Source of the DNA: Bacteroidales bacterium
GTDB lineage: Bacteria > Bacteroidota > Bacteroidia > Bacteroidales > WCHB1-69
Reading direction: 5' to 3'
Length of the DNA: 22,071 bases
NCBI GenBank assembly: GCA_031257735.1
Contig: JAIROC010000109.1
Location: forward strand, 1 to 22,071
The translations under genes and the position numbers were made by a program. This document shows, in pieces, positions 1-6,880 of the stretch (the stretch's first letter is position 1; every line of letters begins with the position of its first letter). The notes under the pieces are model-generated. The model was not told the DNA's origin. It did no database searches and saw only the letters and a program-made list of their open reading frames with translations.

Positions 1-13
1 CATAACTCATAAT

Positions 14-268
14 TCATCTTTGTTTATTATTAAAGGCATTAGAGATATGAGATATTACTGCAATCCCAACAGGAATATAATGAATGATAGAACGCAAGGA
101 ATTTGTTGCAATAGATATGAAATTCCATTTGTTGTAGATTGTGTTCCAATCTTTTTTTATTTTATTTTCTTTTTGTTCTATTTTGTAATACAGTAGTTGT
201 TTTTCGTATTTAAGTTCTGTGAGATTGGCAAGTGAAGCATATCTTGTACTTGAATTATTCTTCTTCAT
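14..268 (-). CDS. small hypothetical membrane-associated protein (84 aa)
   Basis: I do not recognise a named family. The protein has a polar, lysine- and glutamate-rich region (about residues 16-45, likely helical or coiled) and then one hydrophobic stretch at about residues 60-78 (RSIIHYIPVGIAVISHISN), so a single membrane anchor near the C-terminus is plausible. Its ATG at 266-268 lies inside the end of the upstream holin-family gene, with a 14-base overlap. This points to translational coupling and membership of the same minus-strand operon. Function unknown; a role at the cell envelope is inferred only from its neighbours. Confidence 0.7.
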   Translation of the reverse strand: MKKNNSSTRYASLANLTELKYEKQLLYYKIEQKENKIKKDWNTIYNKWNFISIATNSLRSIIHYIPVGIAVISHISNAFNNKQR

Positions 269-638
269 TTTTTGTTGTTTTTTTATGATGATGAAACAGA
301 ATACGACTTAATATTCTTATCATGGGATTGACAAATATTCGTTTTCGCAAGAGATAAAACATGAAAAATAAAATTACCCATATTCCTCCCATAATAAGCA
401 ATCCCGGTATCAATGAATGGAAAAACAATGCTGTCCAATGTATAAATGCCATTGAAAAGTGGATAGCTGCAAGGGTTATGAATAATATACATAATAATGA
501 AGCAAAGAATATGGAAAGGATAATAGATAGTTTTTCGAGCAAATTTAAACGGAATAAATCATAATTCATTTCTATGTATTCCTTCACATCTTTAATGAAA
601 GATGTATACATATCATTTTTCGGTTCGGGTGTATTCAT
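255..638 (-). CDS. phage holin family protein (two-TM membrane protein)
   Basis: The 127-residue protein starts with a charged N-terminus, followed by two long hydrophobic segments at about residues 37-67 and 74-97. It ends with a basic, His/Lys-rich tail (HHHKKTTKNEEE). This layout fits the small membrane proteins annotated as phage holin family (Phage_holin_3_6 type), which in Bacteroidetes are usually chromosomal and sit next to YtxH genes rather than in prophages. No lysin or other phage gene is present here, so a lytic role is unlikely. The gene lies 27 bases downstream of the YtxH-like gene and overlaps the next gene by 14 bases. The family call comes from pattern recognition of layout and context, and the cellular role is unknown. 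Confidence 0.7.
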   Translation of the reverse strand: MNTPEPKNDMYTSFIKDVKEYIEMNYDLFRLNLLEKLSIILSIFFASLLCILFITLAAIHFSMAFIHWTALFFHSLIPGLLIMGGIWVILFFMFYLLRKRIFVNPMIRILSRILFHHHKKTTKNEEE

Positions 639-665
639 AATAAAATCTTCTATTGCGCAATGATT

Positions 666-935
666 TTATTCATTTTTAATGTTTTTATTGATGTTCTCCA
701 ATTGTTCTTCCAGATTTGCAATTTCTTCTTCCAATCCATCAATACCCTCTAATACTTTTCTTTTGAGATAGTTCAAGAGATGTTCTATTTGTTCTTTGGT
801 AAAATGATTATCTTCTTCTATTTTTCTACATAATTTTTTTTTAGTTTCTGTTCCTTCGTCAGGTGCAAAAAGCAATGCGATGATCCCGCCCACCAATACG
901 CCACCTAAAAAAGCATAAATATGTGATTGTTTCAT
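666..935 (-). CDS. YtxH domain-containing protein
   Basis: The 89-residue protein has one N-terminal hydrophobic segment (about residues 7-24) followed directly by the YtxH signature APDEGTETKKKL (residues 24-35), where a transmembrane helix ends in a small-residue/Pro/Asp turn and then a basic helix. The rest is a highly charged helix (residues 45-89), glutamate-rich and likely a coiled coil. The family is associated with general stress in other bacteria, but its molecular function is not settled. It is the first gene of the minus-strand operon and faces away from the ribosomal operon. A weak -7-like element (TTACTTTG read on the minus strand, plus positions 1025-1032) lies about 90 bases upstream. 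Confidence 0.85.
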   Translation of the reverse strand: MKQSHIYAFLGGVLVGGIIALLFAPDEGTETKKKLCRKIEEDNHFTKEQIEHLLNYLKRKVLEGIDGLEEEIANLEEQLENINKNIKNE

Positions 936-1144
936 AAGCGTTTTTGTATTATTATCTATTTGTAATTTTAATTTCTAGTTGTTTATTCGCACAAAATACA
1001 TGCCAACGATGGGTAATTTTTTTGCAAAGTAACCAATCGAAGCAACAATGAAATTGCATTGACTGCATTTTCTTGTCGATTTTTCGATCAATTTTTCTTC
1101 AAATTTGACATGATGACCGCCAAAAGTCGGAATTATTCTTCAAA

Positions 1145-1171
1145 AAGCTAAAAGTAGCTTATGTTTTTTTT
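1145..1171 (+). terminator. intrinsic-terminator-like hairpin with no gene upstream
   Basis: AAGCTA (1145-1150) pairs perfectly with TAGCTT (1155-1160) across a four-base AAAG loop, followed after ATG by eight Ts (1164-1171). On the plus strand this has the form of a Rho-independent terminator, but no plus-strand gene precedes it in the window. The reverse strand also ends the stem with a short T run, so a bidirectional role is possible. It may end an unannotated small RNA or be a relic. Confidence 0.5.
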
Positions 1172-1216
1172 ATAATCAAAAAATGGGTATAATATAGGGA
1201 TGTATATACTGTAAAT

Positions 1217-1232
1217 CATAGATATATCTATG
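1217..1232. other. 16-base perfect palindrome
   Basis: CATAGATATATCTATG is exactly self-complementary. It lies in the divergent region about 195-210 bases upstream of the rplC -7 box. It could be a site for a dimeric regulator or only AT-rich chance symmetry. No regulator can be named. Confidence 0.35.
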
Positions 1233-1407
1233 TATATAGCGCCGTAAAAGCGCTGTGAGTGTCGTTTTTTAGTGGATATTGTTTTTTATATTTTTATTTG
1301 AAAATCATTAATACGAAAAAAATATTTACCGCTGTATACTAATTGTTTACAGGGAAAGAATGCTGGTTCGATAAAAGAAAAATATCAATTTTGTATTAGA
1401 GAGGTGT

Positions 1408-1434
1408 TTTGTATTAAAAAAAATTGTAATTTTG
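1408..1434 (+). promoter_or_regulatory. predicted Bacteroidetes promoter of the ribosomal operon
   Basis: TAATTTTG at 1427-1434 matches the Bacteroidetes -7 consensus TAnnTTTG exactly and is followed by CAGCCC, a context common at strong promoters in this phylum. A TTTG at 1408-1411 could be the upstream element, but the 15-base gap is a little short of the usual spacing. Transcription would begin at about 1440, giving a leader of about 70 bases before rplC. It is the only such match close to the start of the operon. Confidence 0.7.
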
Positions 1435-1440
1435 CAGCCC

Positions 1441-1509
1441 GTTGAAAATAGAGTTATCGGACAAAACAACTCACGATGTTCGACGGTAAAATTAGATAAA
1501 AAGTAAATA
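1441..1509 (+). promoter_or_regulatory. rplC 5' leader with possible alternative hairpins
   Basis: Two mutually exclusive small stems can be drawn. One is GAGTT (1451-1455) with AACTC (1468-1472). The other is TCGGAC (1457-1462) with GTTCGA (1478-1483), which includes one G-U pair. Ribosomal operons are often autoregulated through such leaders (L4 on the E. coli S10 leader is the known case), but nothing here resembles a described leader RNA. No Shine-Dalgarno sequence precedes the rplC ATG. Confidence 0.25.
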
Positions 1510-2139
1510 ATGTCAGGTTTAATAGGGAAAAAAATTGGTATGACCAGTATCTTTGATGCCTCTGGAAAAAATATTCCATGCACAGTATTACAGGCTGGTC
1601 CTTGTGTGGTAACACAAGTAAAGACGATTGAAAAAGATGGATATGAAGCCATCCAGTTAGCCTTTGATGAAAAAAAGGAGAAAAATACAACACAGGCGCT
1701 GAAAGGTCATTTTAAAAAGGCACAAACAACACCTAAACGTGTTTTGATGGAGTTTAGTCGTTTTGAAGTGGAACAACGCAAAAACTTTGGAGAAATATTG
1801 AAGGTAAATGTATTTGAAGAAGGCGAATTTGTTGATGTATCGGGGACAAGTAAAGGGAAAGGATTTCAAGGTGTTGTAAAGCGTCATGGATTTAGCGGAG
1901 TAGGAGACAGTACTCACGGACAACATAATCGCTTACGCGCCCCCGGTTCAATGGGGGCTTCATCATGGCCTTCCCGTGTATTTAAAGGAATGAGAATGGC
2001 AGGAAGAACAGGAGGAAATAAAATAAAAATGATAAACTTACAGATAGTAAAAATTATACCTGAAAGAGATTTAATCATAGTAAAGGGATCTGTCCCCGGT
2101 TATAACGGTTCATATTTAAAAATAGAAAGATGGAGCTAA
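1510..2139 (+). CDS. rplC: 50S ribosomal protein L3
   Basis: A 209-residue L3, a primary 23S rRNA binder needed early in assembly of the large subunit. The N-terminal GLIGKKIGMTSIF and the extended loop HGQHNRLRAPGSMGASS (about residues 136-152), which reaches toward the peptidyl transferase centre, are diagnostic. Length is normal for Bacteroidetes. It is the first gene of the plus-strand operon here, in contrast to the usual rpsJ-rplC order. It overlaps rplD by 10 bases (rplD ATG at 2130, rplC stop at 2137-2139), suggesting coupled translation. The start is supported by its spacing to the promoter and the absence of an earlier in-frame alternative. Confidence 0.98.
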   Translation: MSGLIGKKIGMTSIFDASGKNIPCTVLQAGPCVVTQVKTIEKDGYEAIQLAFDEKKEKNTTQALKGHFKKAQTTPKRVLMEFSRFEVEQRKNFGEILKVNVFEEGEFVDVSGTSKGKGFQGVVKRHGFSGVGDSTHGQHNRLRAPGSMGASSWPSRVFKGMRMAGRTGGNKIKMINLQIVKIIPERDLIIVKGSVPGYNGSYLKIERWS

Positions 2140-2765
2140 AAGTAATAAAAATAGATGGTACAGAAACCGGTAAAACGGTTATATTAAATGATGATATATT
2201 TGGCATAGAACCTAATAATCATACTATATGGTTGGATGTAAAACAATATTTAGCAAACCAACGACAGGGGACACATGCTACAAAAGAAAAGTCAATAATT
2301 TCGGGCAGTACTCGTAAGTTGAAAAGACAAAAAGGGACGGGTGGCGCTCGTGCTGGCAGTATCAAATCACCTTTATTTCGTGGAGGAGCAAGAATATTTG
2401 GTCCCCAACCAAGAGATTATGGTTTTAAACTGAATAAAAAGGTAAAACGTTTGGCTCGTATGTCAGCATTATCTATTAAGGCAAAAGAAGAAAATATCAT
2501 TGTAATAGAACCGTTTCAATTAGAGGAGCCTAAAACGAGAGATTTTATTGCGATATTGAAAAACACAAATCTTTTCGACAGGAAAACATTATTTGTTGTT
2601 GATGAGTTGAATAAGAATGTATATTTGTCTTCTCGAAATTTAGAGCGTGTGAAAATCACAACAATATCAAACTTAAATACCTATCAAATACTGAACGCAG
2701 AAAGTTTGGTTTTCTTTGAAACCATTACTTCCGGGTTTGATGAATTTTTTAAAATAAACGAGTAA
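2130..2765 (+). CDS. rplD: 50S ribosomal protein L4
   Basis: A 211-residue L4. The globular domain binds 23S rRNA domain I. The long basic loop, about residues 55-105, with GSTRKLKRQKGTGGARAGS and FRGGARIFGPQPRDY, lines the nascent-peptide exit tunnel near L22. Length and motifs are normal. The start overlaps rplC by 10 bases and rplW follows after 12 bases. In E. coli L4 is the repressor of its own operon; whether this holds here is unknown, although the leader in front of rplC could be a target. Confidence 0.98.
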   Translation: MELKVIKIDGTETGKTVILNDDIFGIEPNNHTIWLDVKQYLANQRQGTHATKEKSIISGSTRKLKRQKGTGGARAGSIKSPLFRGGARIFGPQPRDYGFKLNKKVKRLARMSALSIKAKEENIIVIEPFQLEEPKTRDFIAILKNTNLFDRKTLFVVDELNKNVYLSSRNLERVKITTISNLNTYQILNAESLVFFETITSGFDEFFKINE

Positions 2766-2777
2766 AAAAGAAAGAAA

Positions 2778-3068
2778 ATGAATATTATATTGAAGCCTGT
2801 CATAACTGAAAAGATGACAAATATTAAAGATAAATATAATCGTTATGCTTTTATTGTAGACAGAAAGGCAGATAAGATACAAATAAAAAAAGCGGTAGAA
2901 GAATTTTACGACGTAGAAGTAGAATGGGTAAATACATTGATACAAAGAGGTAAAGATGCATCCCGTTATACGAAAACAGGATTAATTAAAGGGAAAAAAA
3001 GTAGTTTTAAAAAAGCAATTGTTCAACTAAAAGGTGAACATCAGATTGACTTTTTCAGCAATATATAA
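2778..3068 (+). CDS. rplW: 50S ribosomal protein L23
   Basis: A 96-residue L23 with the family start ILKPVITEKMT and the core YAFIVDRKADKIQIKKAVEEFYDVEV. L23 sits at the tunnel exit and is the docking site for trigger factor and the signal recognition particle. The glutamate in the VITEK segment corresponds to the known chaperone contact region. It lies 12 bases after rplD and 15 before rplB, with an AGAAAGAAA leader rather than a Shine-Dalgarno sequence. Confidence 0.97.
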   Translation: MNIILKPVITEKMTNIKDKYNRYAFIVDRKADKIQIKKAVEEFYDVEVEWVNTLIQRGKDASRYTKTGLIKGKKSSFKKAIVQLKGEHQIDFFSNI

Positions 3069-3083
3069 TATAGAAAGAAAAAG

Positions 3084-3908
3084 ATGGGATTAAAGAAGTT
3101 TAAACCGGTAACACCCGGACAGCGATTTAAGCTGACAAGCAATTTTAATGAATTGACAGCCTCAGCTCCAGAAAAGAGTTTGCTTATACCAAAGAAACGC
3201 TCAGGAGGGAGAAATAATGAAGGTAAAATGACCATGCGTTATATCGGTGGCGGTCATAAGAAAATGTATCGTATCGTTGATTTCATTAGAGAAAAAGATG
3301 GAATACCTGCAACAGTAAAAACTATAGAATATGACCCCAATCGTTCGGCGCGTATCGCTTTGCTTTTTTATGCAGATGGGGAAAAACGCTACATAATAGC
3401 CCCTCATGGACTACAGGTAGGACAAAAAATATTTTCAGGGAAAGGCGTATCACCAGATGTGGGAAATACACTTTTATTGTCTGAAATTCCCTTGGGAACA
3501 GTTATTCATAACATAGAGATGCAGCCGGGAAGAGGCGCTAAAATAGCAAGAAGCGCAGGTTCTTATGCTCAATTGATGTCAAGAGATGAACGTTATGTAA
3601 CCATAAAATTGCCATCAGGAGAAACACGCAGAATATTGTGTACATGCAAGGCTACTATAGGAATGGTTTCTAACATAGATCATAACTTGCAGGTATCAGG
3701 TAAAGCAGGAAGAACACGTTGGATGGGACGCCGTCCGAGAGTTCGCGGTGTAGTAATGAACCCAGTGGATCATCCAATGGGAGGAGGCGAAGGAAGAGCA
3801 TCAGGAGGGCATCCTCGTTCGCGAAAAGGTTTATATGCAAAAGGATATAAAACTCGTAAACCGAAGAAAATGTCATCACAATATATAATAGAAAGAAGAA
3901 AAAAGTAA
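3084..3908 (+). CDS. rplB: 50S ribosomal protein L2
   Basis: A 274-residue L2, full length. It carries the OB-fold/SH3 RNA-binding core (GRNNEGKMTMRYIGGGHKK at about residues 42-60) and the C-terminal signature VVMNPVDHPMGGGEGRASGG, which includes the conserved histidine near the peptidyl transferase centre. L2 is needed for subunit association and peptide-bond formation. It sits between rplW and rpsS with gaps of 15 and 23 bases. Confidence 0.98.
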   Translation: MGLKKFKPVTPGQRFKLTSNFNELTASAPEKSLLIPKKRSGGRNNEGKMTMRYIGGGHKKMYRIVDFIREKDGIPATVKTIEYDPNRSARIALLFYADGEKRYIIAPHGLQVGQKIFSGKGVSPDVGNTLLLSEIPLGTVIHNIEMQPGRGAKIARSAGSYAQLMSRDERYVTIKLPSGETRRILCTCKATIGMVSNIDHNLQVSGKAGRTRWMGRRPRVRGVVMNPVDHPMGGGEGRASGGHPRSRKGLYAKGYKTRKPKKMSSQYIIERRKK

Positions 3909-3931
3909 TAAAAAGATAATTAAGAGGAAAA

Positions 3932-4210
3932 ATGAGTAGATCGTTAAAAAAAGGACCGTATATCCATCACAAGCTCGAAAAGAGAATATTAGAAGCACAG
4001 GAAACAGGTAAAAAATCAGCTATTAAAACATGGTCACGAGCATCAATGATATCTCCAGACTTTGTAGGACAGACAATAGCCGTCCATAATGGGAATAAAT
4101 TTATTCCTGTATATGTAACTGAAAATATGGTTGGACATAAATTGGGAGAATTTGCGCCAACACGTATTTTTAGAGGTCATGCAGGAAGTAAAGATAAGGG
4201 AAAAAAGTAA
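3932..4210 (+). CDS. rpsS: 30S ribosomal protein S19
   Basis: A 92-residue S19 with the N-terminal MSRSLKKGPYIHHKL and the core ISPDFVGQTIAVHNGNKFIPVYVTENMVGHKLGEFAPTRIFRGH. It binds 16S rRNA in the head of the small subunit, as a partner of S13. A partial purine-rich AAGAGG lies about 6 bases before the ATG. Length is normal. Confidence 0.98.
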   Translation: MSRSLKKGPYIHHKLEKRILEAQETGKKSAIKTWSRASMISPDFVGQTIAVHNGNKFIPVYVTENMVGHKLGEFAPTRIFRGHAGSKDKGKK

Positions 4211-4228
4211 AGCAAATAAAGTAGAAAG

Positions 4229-4696
4229 ATGGGAGCAAGAAAAAGGTTAGCCGCCGAAGCAAGAAAAGAAAAAAACAGTAATCTGTGTGTGGCGCGATTG
4301 GTAGATAACAGGACATCCCCTCGTAAAACTCGCTTGATGGCAGATTTAGTAAGAGGAAAAAATGTTGAGTATGCTTTAAATGTATTGAAATATAGTAAAA
4401 AAGAATCCTCGGAAAAAATTCGTAAGTTGATACTGTCCGCTATCTCCAATTGGCAAACGAAAAACGAAACAGTTCGCGTAGAAGACAGTGATTTGTATGT
4501 AAAAGAGATTTTTGTAGATGGAGGTACTATGTTGAAACGGTTAAGACCTGCTCCAAAAGGAATGGGACACAGAATAAGAAAGCGTTCTAATCATATCACT
4601 GTAATATTAGGCAGTAAAACGACAGAAATGGAAGCTGTAGAAGCAACCGAAGGACAAGAACAACAAGAAGAAAACGTAAATCAAATAGAAGAATAA
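4229..4696 (+). CDS. rplV: 50S ribosomal protein L22 with acidic C-terminal tail
   Basis: L22 core at residues about 1-130, with the N-terminal helical domain (SPRKTRLMADLVRGKNVEYAL, 30-50) and the long beta hairpin that lines the exit tunnel (LKRLRPAPKGMGHRIRKRSNHITVIL, about 102-127). After residue about 129 comes a 27-residue acidic, glutamine-rich tail (TTEMEAVEATEGQEQQEENV). The total of 155 aa is well above the roughly 110 aa of enteric L22; Bacteroidetes L22 proteins are generally somewhat longer. The stop codon abuts the rpsC ATG with no gap, so translation is probably coupled. Confidence 0.97.
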   Translation: MGARKRLAAEARKEKNSNLCVARLVDNRTSPRKTRLMADLVRGKNVEYALNVLKYSKKESSEKIRKLILSAISNWQTKNETVRVEDSDLYVKEIFVDGGTMLKRLRPAPKGMGHRIRKRSNHITVILGSKTTEMEAVEATEGQEQQEENVNQIEE

Positions 4697-5521
4697 ATGG
4701 GACAAAAAGTAAATCCAATAGGACTTCGTTTAGGAATAATTAGAGGCTGGGATTCTAATTGGTATGGAGGTAAAGATTTTGGACAAAAATTGGTAGAAGA
4801 TGATAAAATTAGAAAGTATTTAAAAGCCCGTCTGCAAAAAGCGGAAGTTTCTAAAATATACATCGAACGAACTTTAAAGTTAATAACAATAACAATCAAT
4901 ACAGCACGTCCCGGCTTGATAATCGGTAGACTTGGTCAGGAAGTTGATAAGTTGAAAGAAGAATTGAAAAAAATTACAAGCAAGGATATTCAAATCAACA
5001 TATCAGAAATTAAACGTCCCGAATTGGATGCAGTATTAGTTTCTCAAACAATAGCCAATCAAATAGAAGGTCGAATGTTTTACAGAAGGGTTGTAAAAGC
5101 TGCCATAGCTTCAACGATGCGTGCAGGAGCAGAAGGAATAAAAGTTTCTATTTCTGGTCGTATAGGAGGAGCTGAAATGGCAAGAACCGAACATTTTAAA
5201 GATGGACGTACCCCTCTCCATACCTTACGTGCCGATATTGATTACAATCATGCAGAAGCTCATACTACATACGGACGTTTGGGGGTTAAAGTTTGGATAT
5301 GCAGAGGTTTGATTTATGGTAAAAACGATTTGTTCCAATCTTCTACAGAAGGTAAATCAGGACAACAAAAAAGAGATAGAGAAAAAACTTATACCAGAGG
5401 TGATAGAGGTGATAGATACGATAGAGGCGGTGGTAGAGGGAACAGAGATAATAGAGATCGCGATAGAGGTCGAAACAACGACAGAAACGACAGAAACGAC
5501 AGAAAAGAAAGAAGAAAATAA
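4697..5521 (+). CDS. rpsC: 30S ribosomal protein S3 with long arginine-rich tail
   Basis: S3 core at residues 1-215: N-terminal MGQKVNPIGLRLG, the KH-type RNA-binding motif PGLIIGRLGQE (72-82), and the C-terminal domain GRIGGAEMARTEHFKDGRTPLHTLRADIDY (about 154-183). S3 lies at the mRNA entry pore. The region from about residue 222 to 274 is a low-complexity tail of GDR/NDR/RGN repeats with 17 arginines between residues 226 and 273, looking fully disordered and RNA-binding in character. The underlying DNA (about 5370-5519) is a degenerate repeat of six- to nine-base purine-rich units, so slippage is a likely origin. The ATG follows the rplV stop directly. Confidence 0.97.
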   Translation: MGQKVNPIGLRLGIIRGWDSNWYGGKDFGQKLVEDDKIRKYLKARLQKAEVSKIYIERTLKLITITINTARPGLIIGRLGQEVDKLKEELKKITSKDIQINISEIKRPELDAVLVSQTIANQIEGRMFYRRVVKAAIASTMRAGAEGIKVSISGRIGGAEMARTEHFKDGRTPLHTLRADIDYNHAEAHTTYGRLGVKVWICRGLIYGKNDLFQSSTEGKSGQQKRDREKTYTRGDRGDRYDRGGGRGNRDNRDRDRGRNNDRNDRNDRKERRK

Positions 5522-5558
5522 GTTCATTAAATTTTAATAATATAAGTAAGATAGAGCA

Positions 5559-5987
5559 ATGTTACAGCCAAAAAAGACAAAATATAGAAGAGTACAAAAG
5601 GGTAAAATGAAAGGAAATACTAAATGCGGCGCTGAAATTGCATTTGGTTCATTCGCTATCAAAGCCCTTGAAGAATGTTGGATGACAGGAAGACAAATAG
5701 AAGCCGCTCGTCAGGCAATTACTCGTTACATGAAACGAGAAGGACAATTATGGATACGTGTTTTTCCTGATAAACCGGTAACTAAAAAACCAGCAGAAGT
5801 ACGTATGGGTAAAGGAAAAGGCTCGCCTGAATATTTTGTTGCGAGAATTTCCCCAGGTAGAATAATTTTTGAATCTGACGGAGTTCCTTTGGAAATTGCA
5901 AAAGAAGCTATGCGTTTGGGCGCTCAAAAATTACCTATCCTGACAAAATTTGTAGTGAGAAGAGATTATTCAGAAGACATAATATAA
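5559..5987 (+). CDS. rplP: 50S ribosomal protein L16
   Basis: A 142-residue L16 with MLQPKKTKYRRVQKGKMKG at the N-terminus and the signatures WIRVFPDKPVTKKPAEVRMGKGKGSPEYFVARISPGRI and AMRLGAQKLPI. It binds 23S rRNA near the A site and helps organise the peptidyl transferase centre. It follows the rpsC tail by 37 bases, a slightly longer gap than most in this operon. Confidence 0.98.
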   Translation: MLQPKKTKYRRVQKGKMKGNTKCGAEIAFGSFAIKALEECWMTGRQIEAARQAITRYMKREGQLWIRVFPDKPVTKKPAEVRMGKGKGSPEYFVARISPGRIIFESDGVPLEIAKEAMRLGAQKLPILTKFVVRRDYSEDII

Positions 5988-5998
5988 GAAGTTAGACA

Positions 5999-6208
5999 AT
6001 GAAACAATCAGTGATAACAGGACTTTCAACAAAAGAGTTGTATGAAAGATTGGATGAAGAAACAAAACAATTGGTAAAAATAAAATTACATCATGCAGTT
6101 TCACCTATTGAAAATCCAAATGTGATAAAAGAAGCTCGTAAAACAATTGCGAGATTAAAGACGGAAATTAGAGCAAGAGAACTTGTAGAAAATAAGGCTG
6201 TAAAATAA
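5999..6208 (+). CDS. rpmC: 50S ribosomal protein L29
   Basis: A 69-residue L29, a two-helix antiparallel hairpin located near the tunnel exit beside L23. The signature IKEARKTIARLKTEIRARE fits the conserved second helix. It starts 11 bases after rplP. Length is normal. Confidence 0.97.
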   Translation: MKQSVITGLSTKELYERLDEETKQLVKIKLHHAVSPIENPNVIKEARKTIARLKTEIRARELVENKAVK

Positions 6209-6224
6209 AAGATAAATTCTTGAC

Positions 6225-6479
6225 ATGGAAAGAAATTTTAGAAAACAAAGAGAAGGTGTTGTTGTTAGCAATAAAATGACAAAATCTATTATCGTAGAAG
6301 TAGAAAGTAGATTGAAACACCCTAAGTATGGTAAATTCTTGAAGAAAACATCCCGCTTTATGGCACATGATGAAAAAGAAGAGTGTCAAATAGGCGATGT
6401 AGTAAAGATAATGGAAACAAGACCATTAAGTAAAAATAAGTGTTGGAGATTAGTAGAAATAATAGAAAAAGCGAAATAG
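6225..6479 (+). CDS. rpsQ: 30S ribosomal protein S17
   Basis: An 84-residue S17 (OB fold) that binds 16S rRNA early in small-subunit assembly. Visible motifs are REGVVVSNKMTKSIIVEVE near the N-terminus, then HPKYGKFLKKTSRFMAHDE and GDVVKIMETRPLSKNKCWRLVEI. One base separates its stop from the rplN ATG at 6481, implying translational coupling. Confidence 0.97.
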   Translation: MERNFRKQREGVVVSNKMTKSIIVEVESRLKHPKYGKFLKKTSRFMAHDEKEECQIGDVVKIMETRPLSKNKCWRLVEIIEKAK

Positions 6480-6480
6480 T

Positions 6481-6849
6481 ATGATACAACAGGAATCGAG
6501 ATTATCCGTAGCGGATAACAGTGGAGCAAAAGAAGTATTATGTATCCGTGTATTGGGAGGAACAAAAAAACGTTATGCCAGCATAGGCGATAAGATTGTT
6601 GTAACCGTTAAAAACGCAATACCATCGGGAAATATAAAGAAAGGCACAGTAACAAAAGCTGTCGTTGTAAGAACAAAAAAAGAAGTTCGTAGAAATGATG
6701 GCTCCTATATTCGTTTTGATGACAATGCAGTAGTATTATTGACTGCTACTGAAGAATTACGTGGAACACGTATATTTGGTCCCGTTGCTCGTGAACTGAG
6801 AGAAAAACAATATTTGAAGATAGTGTCATTAGCGCCAGAAGTATTATAA
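6481..6849 (+). CDS. rplN: 50S ribosomal protein L14
   Basis: A 122-residue L14 of standard length. Diagnostic stretches are MIQQESRLSVADNSGAKEV, the central RNDGSYIRFDDNAVVLL and the C-terminal GTRIFGPVARELREKQYLKIVSLAPEVL. L14 forms part of the subunit interface and, in other bacteria, is the docking site for the silencing factor RsfS. Confidence 0.98.
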   Translation: MIQQESRLSVADNSGAKEVLCIRVLGGTKKRYASIGDKIVVTVKNAIPSGNIKKGTVTKAVVVRTKKEVRRNDGSYIRFDDNAVVLLTATEELRGTRIFGPVARELREKQYLKIVSLAPEVL

Positions 6850-6880
6850 ATAAAGATTAAAAGAAAATAATAGTTAAACA

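Larger units (their letters stand above)
936..1509. other. gene-free divergent intergenic region
   Basis: These 574 bases separate the minus-strand YtxH operon from rplC. No convincing coding region is present; the minus-strand reading frames that run into rplC are shadows. The region holds an intrinsic-terminator-like hairpin (1145-1171), a 16-base perfect palindrome (1217-1232), a small GC hairpin (AGCGC 1238-1242 with GCGCT 1250-1254) followed by T6 at 1265-1270, and the rplC promoter and leader (about 1408-1509). It is longer than needed for two divergent promoters and could hide a small RNA. Confidence 0.6.

Noticed and set aside
255..638. Prophage or lysis cassette
   Set aside because: No endolysin, integrase or structural phage gene is present. 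Holin-family proteins beside YtxH are common chromosomal genes in this phylum.
1347..1926. Minus-strand open frames across the rplC promoter and 5' part
   Set aside because: They lie antisense to rplC and have low-complexity Phe/Leu-rich translations typical of shadows of AT-rich coding DNA.
5316..5537. Second open frame under the rpsC tail
   Set aside because: It is the shifted frame of the purine repeat, giving an Ile/Glu/Thr-rich translation; the S3 frame continues cleanly to its own stop.
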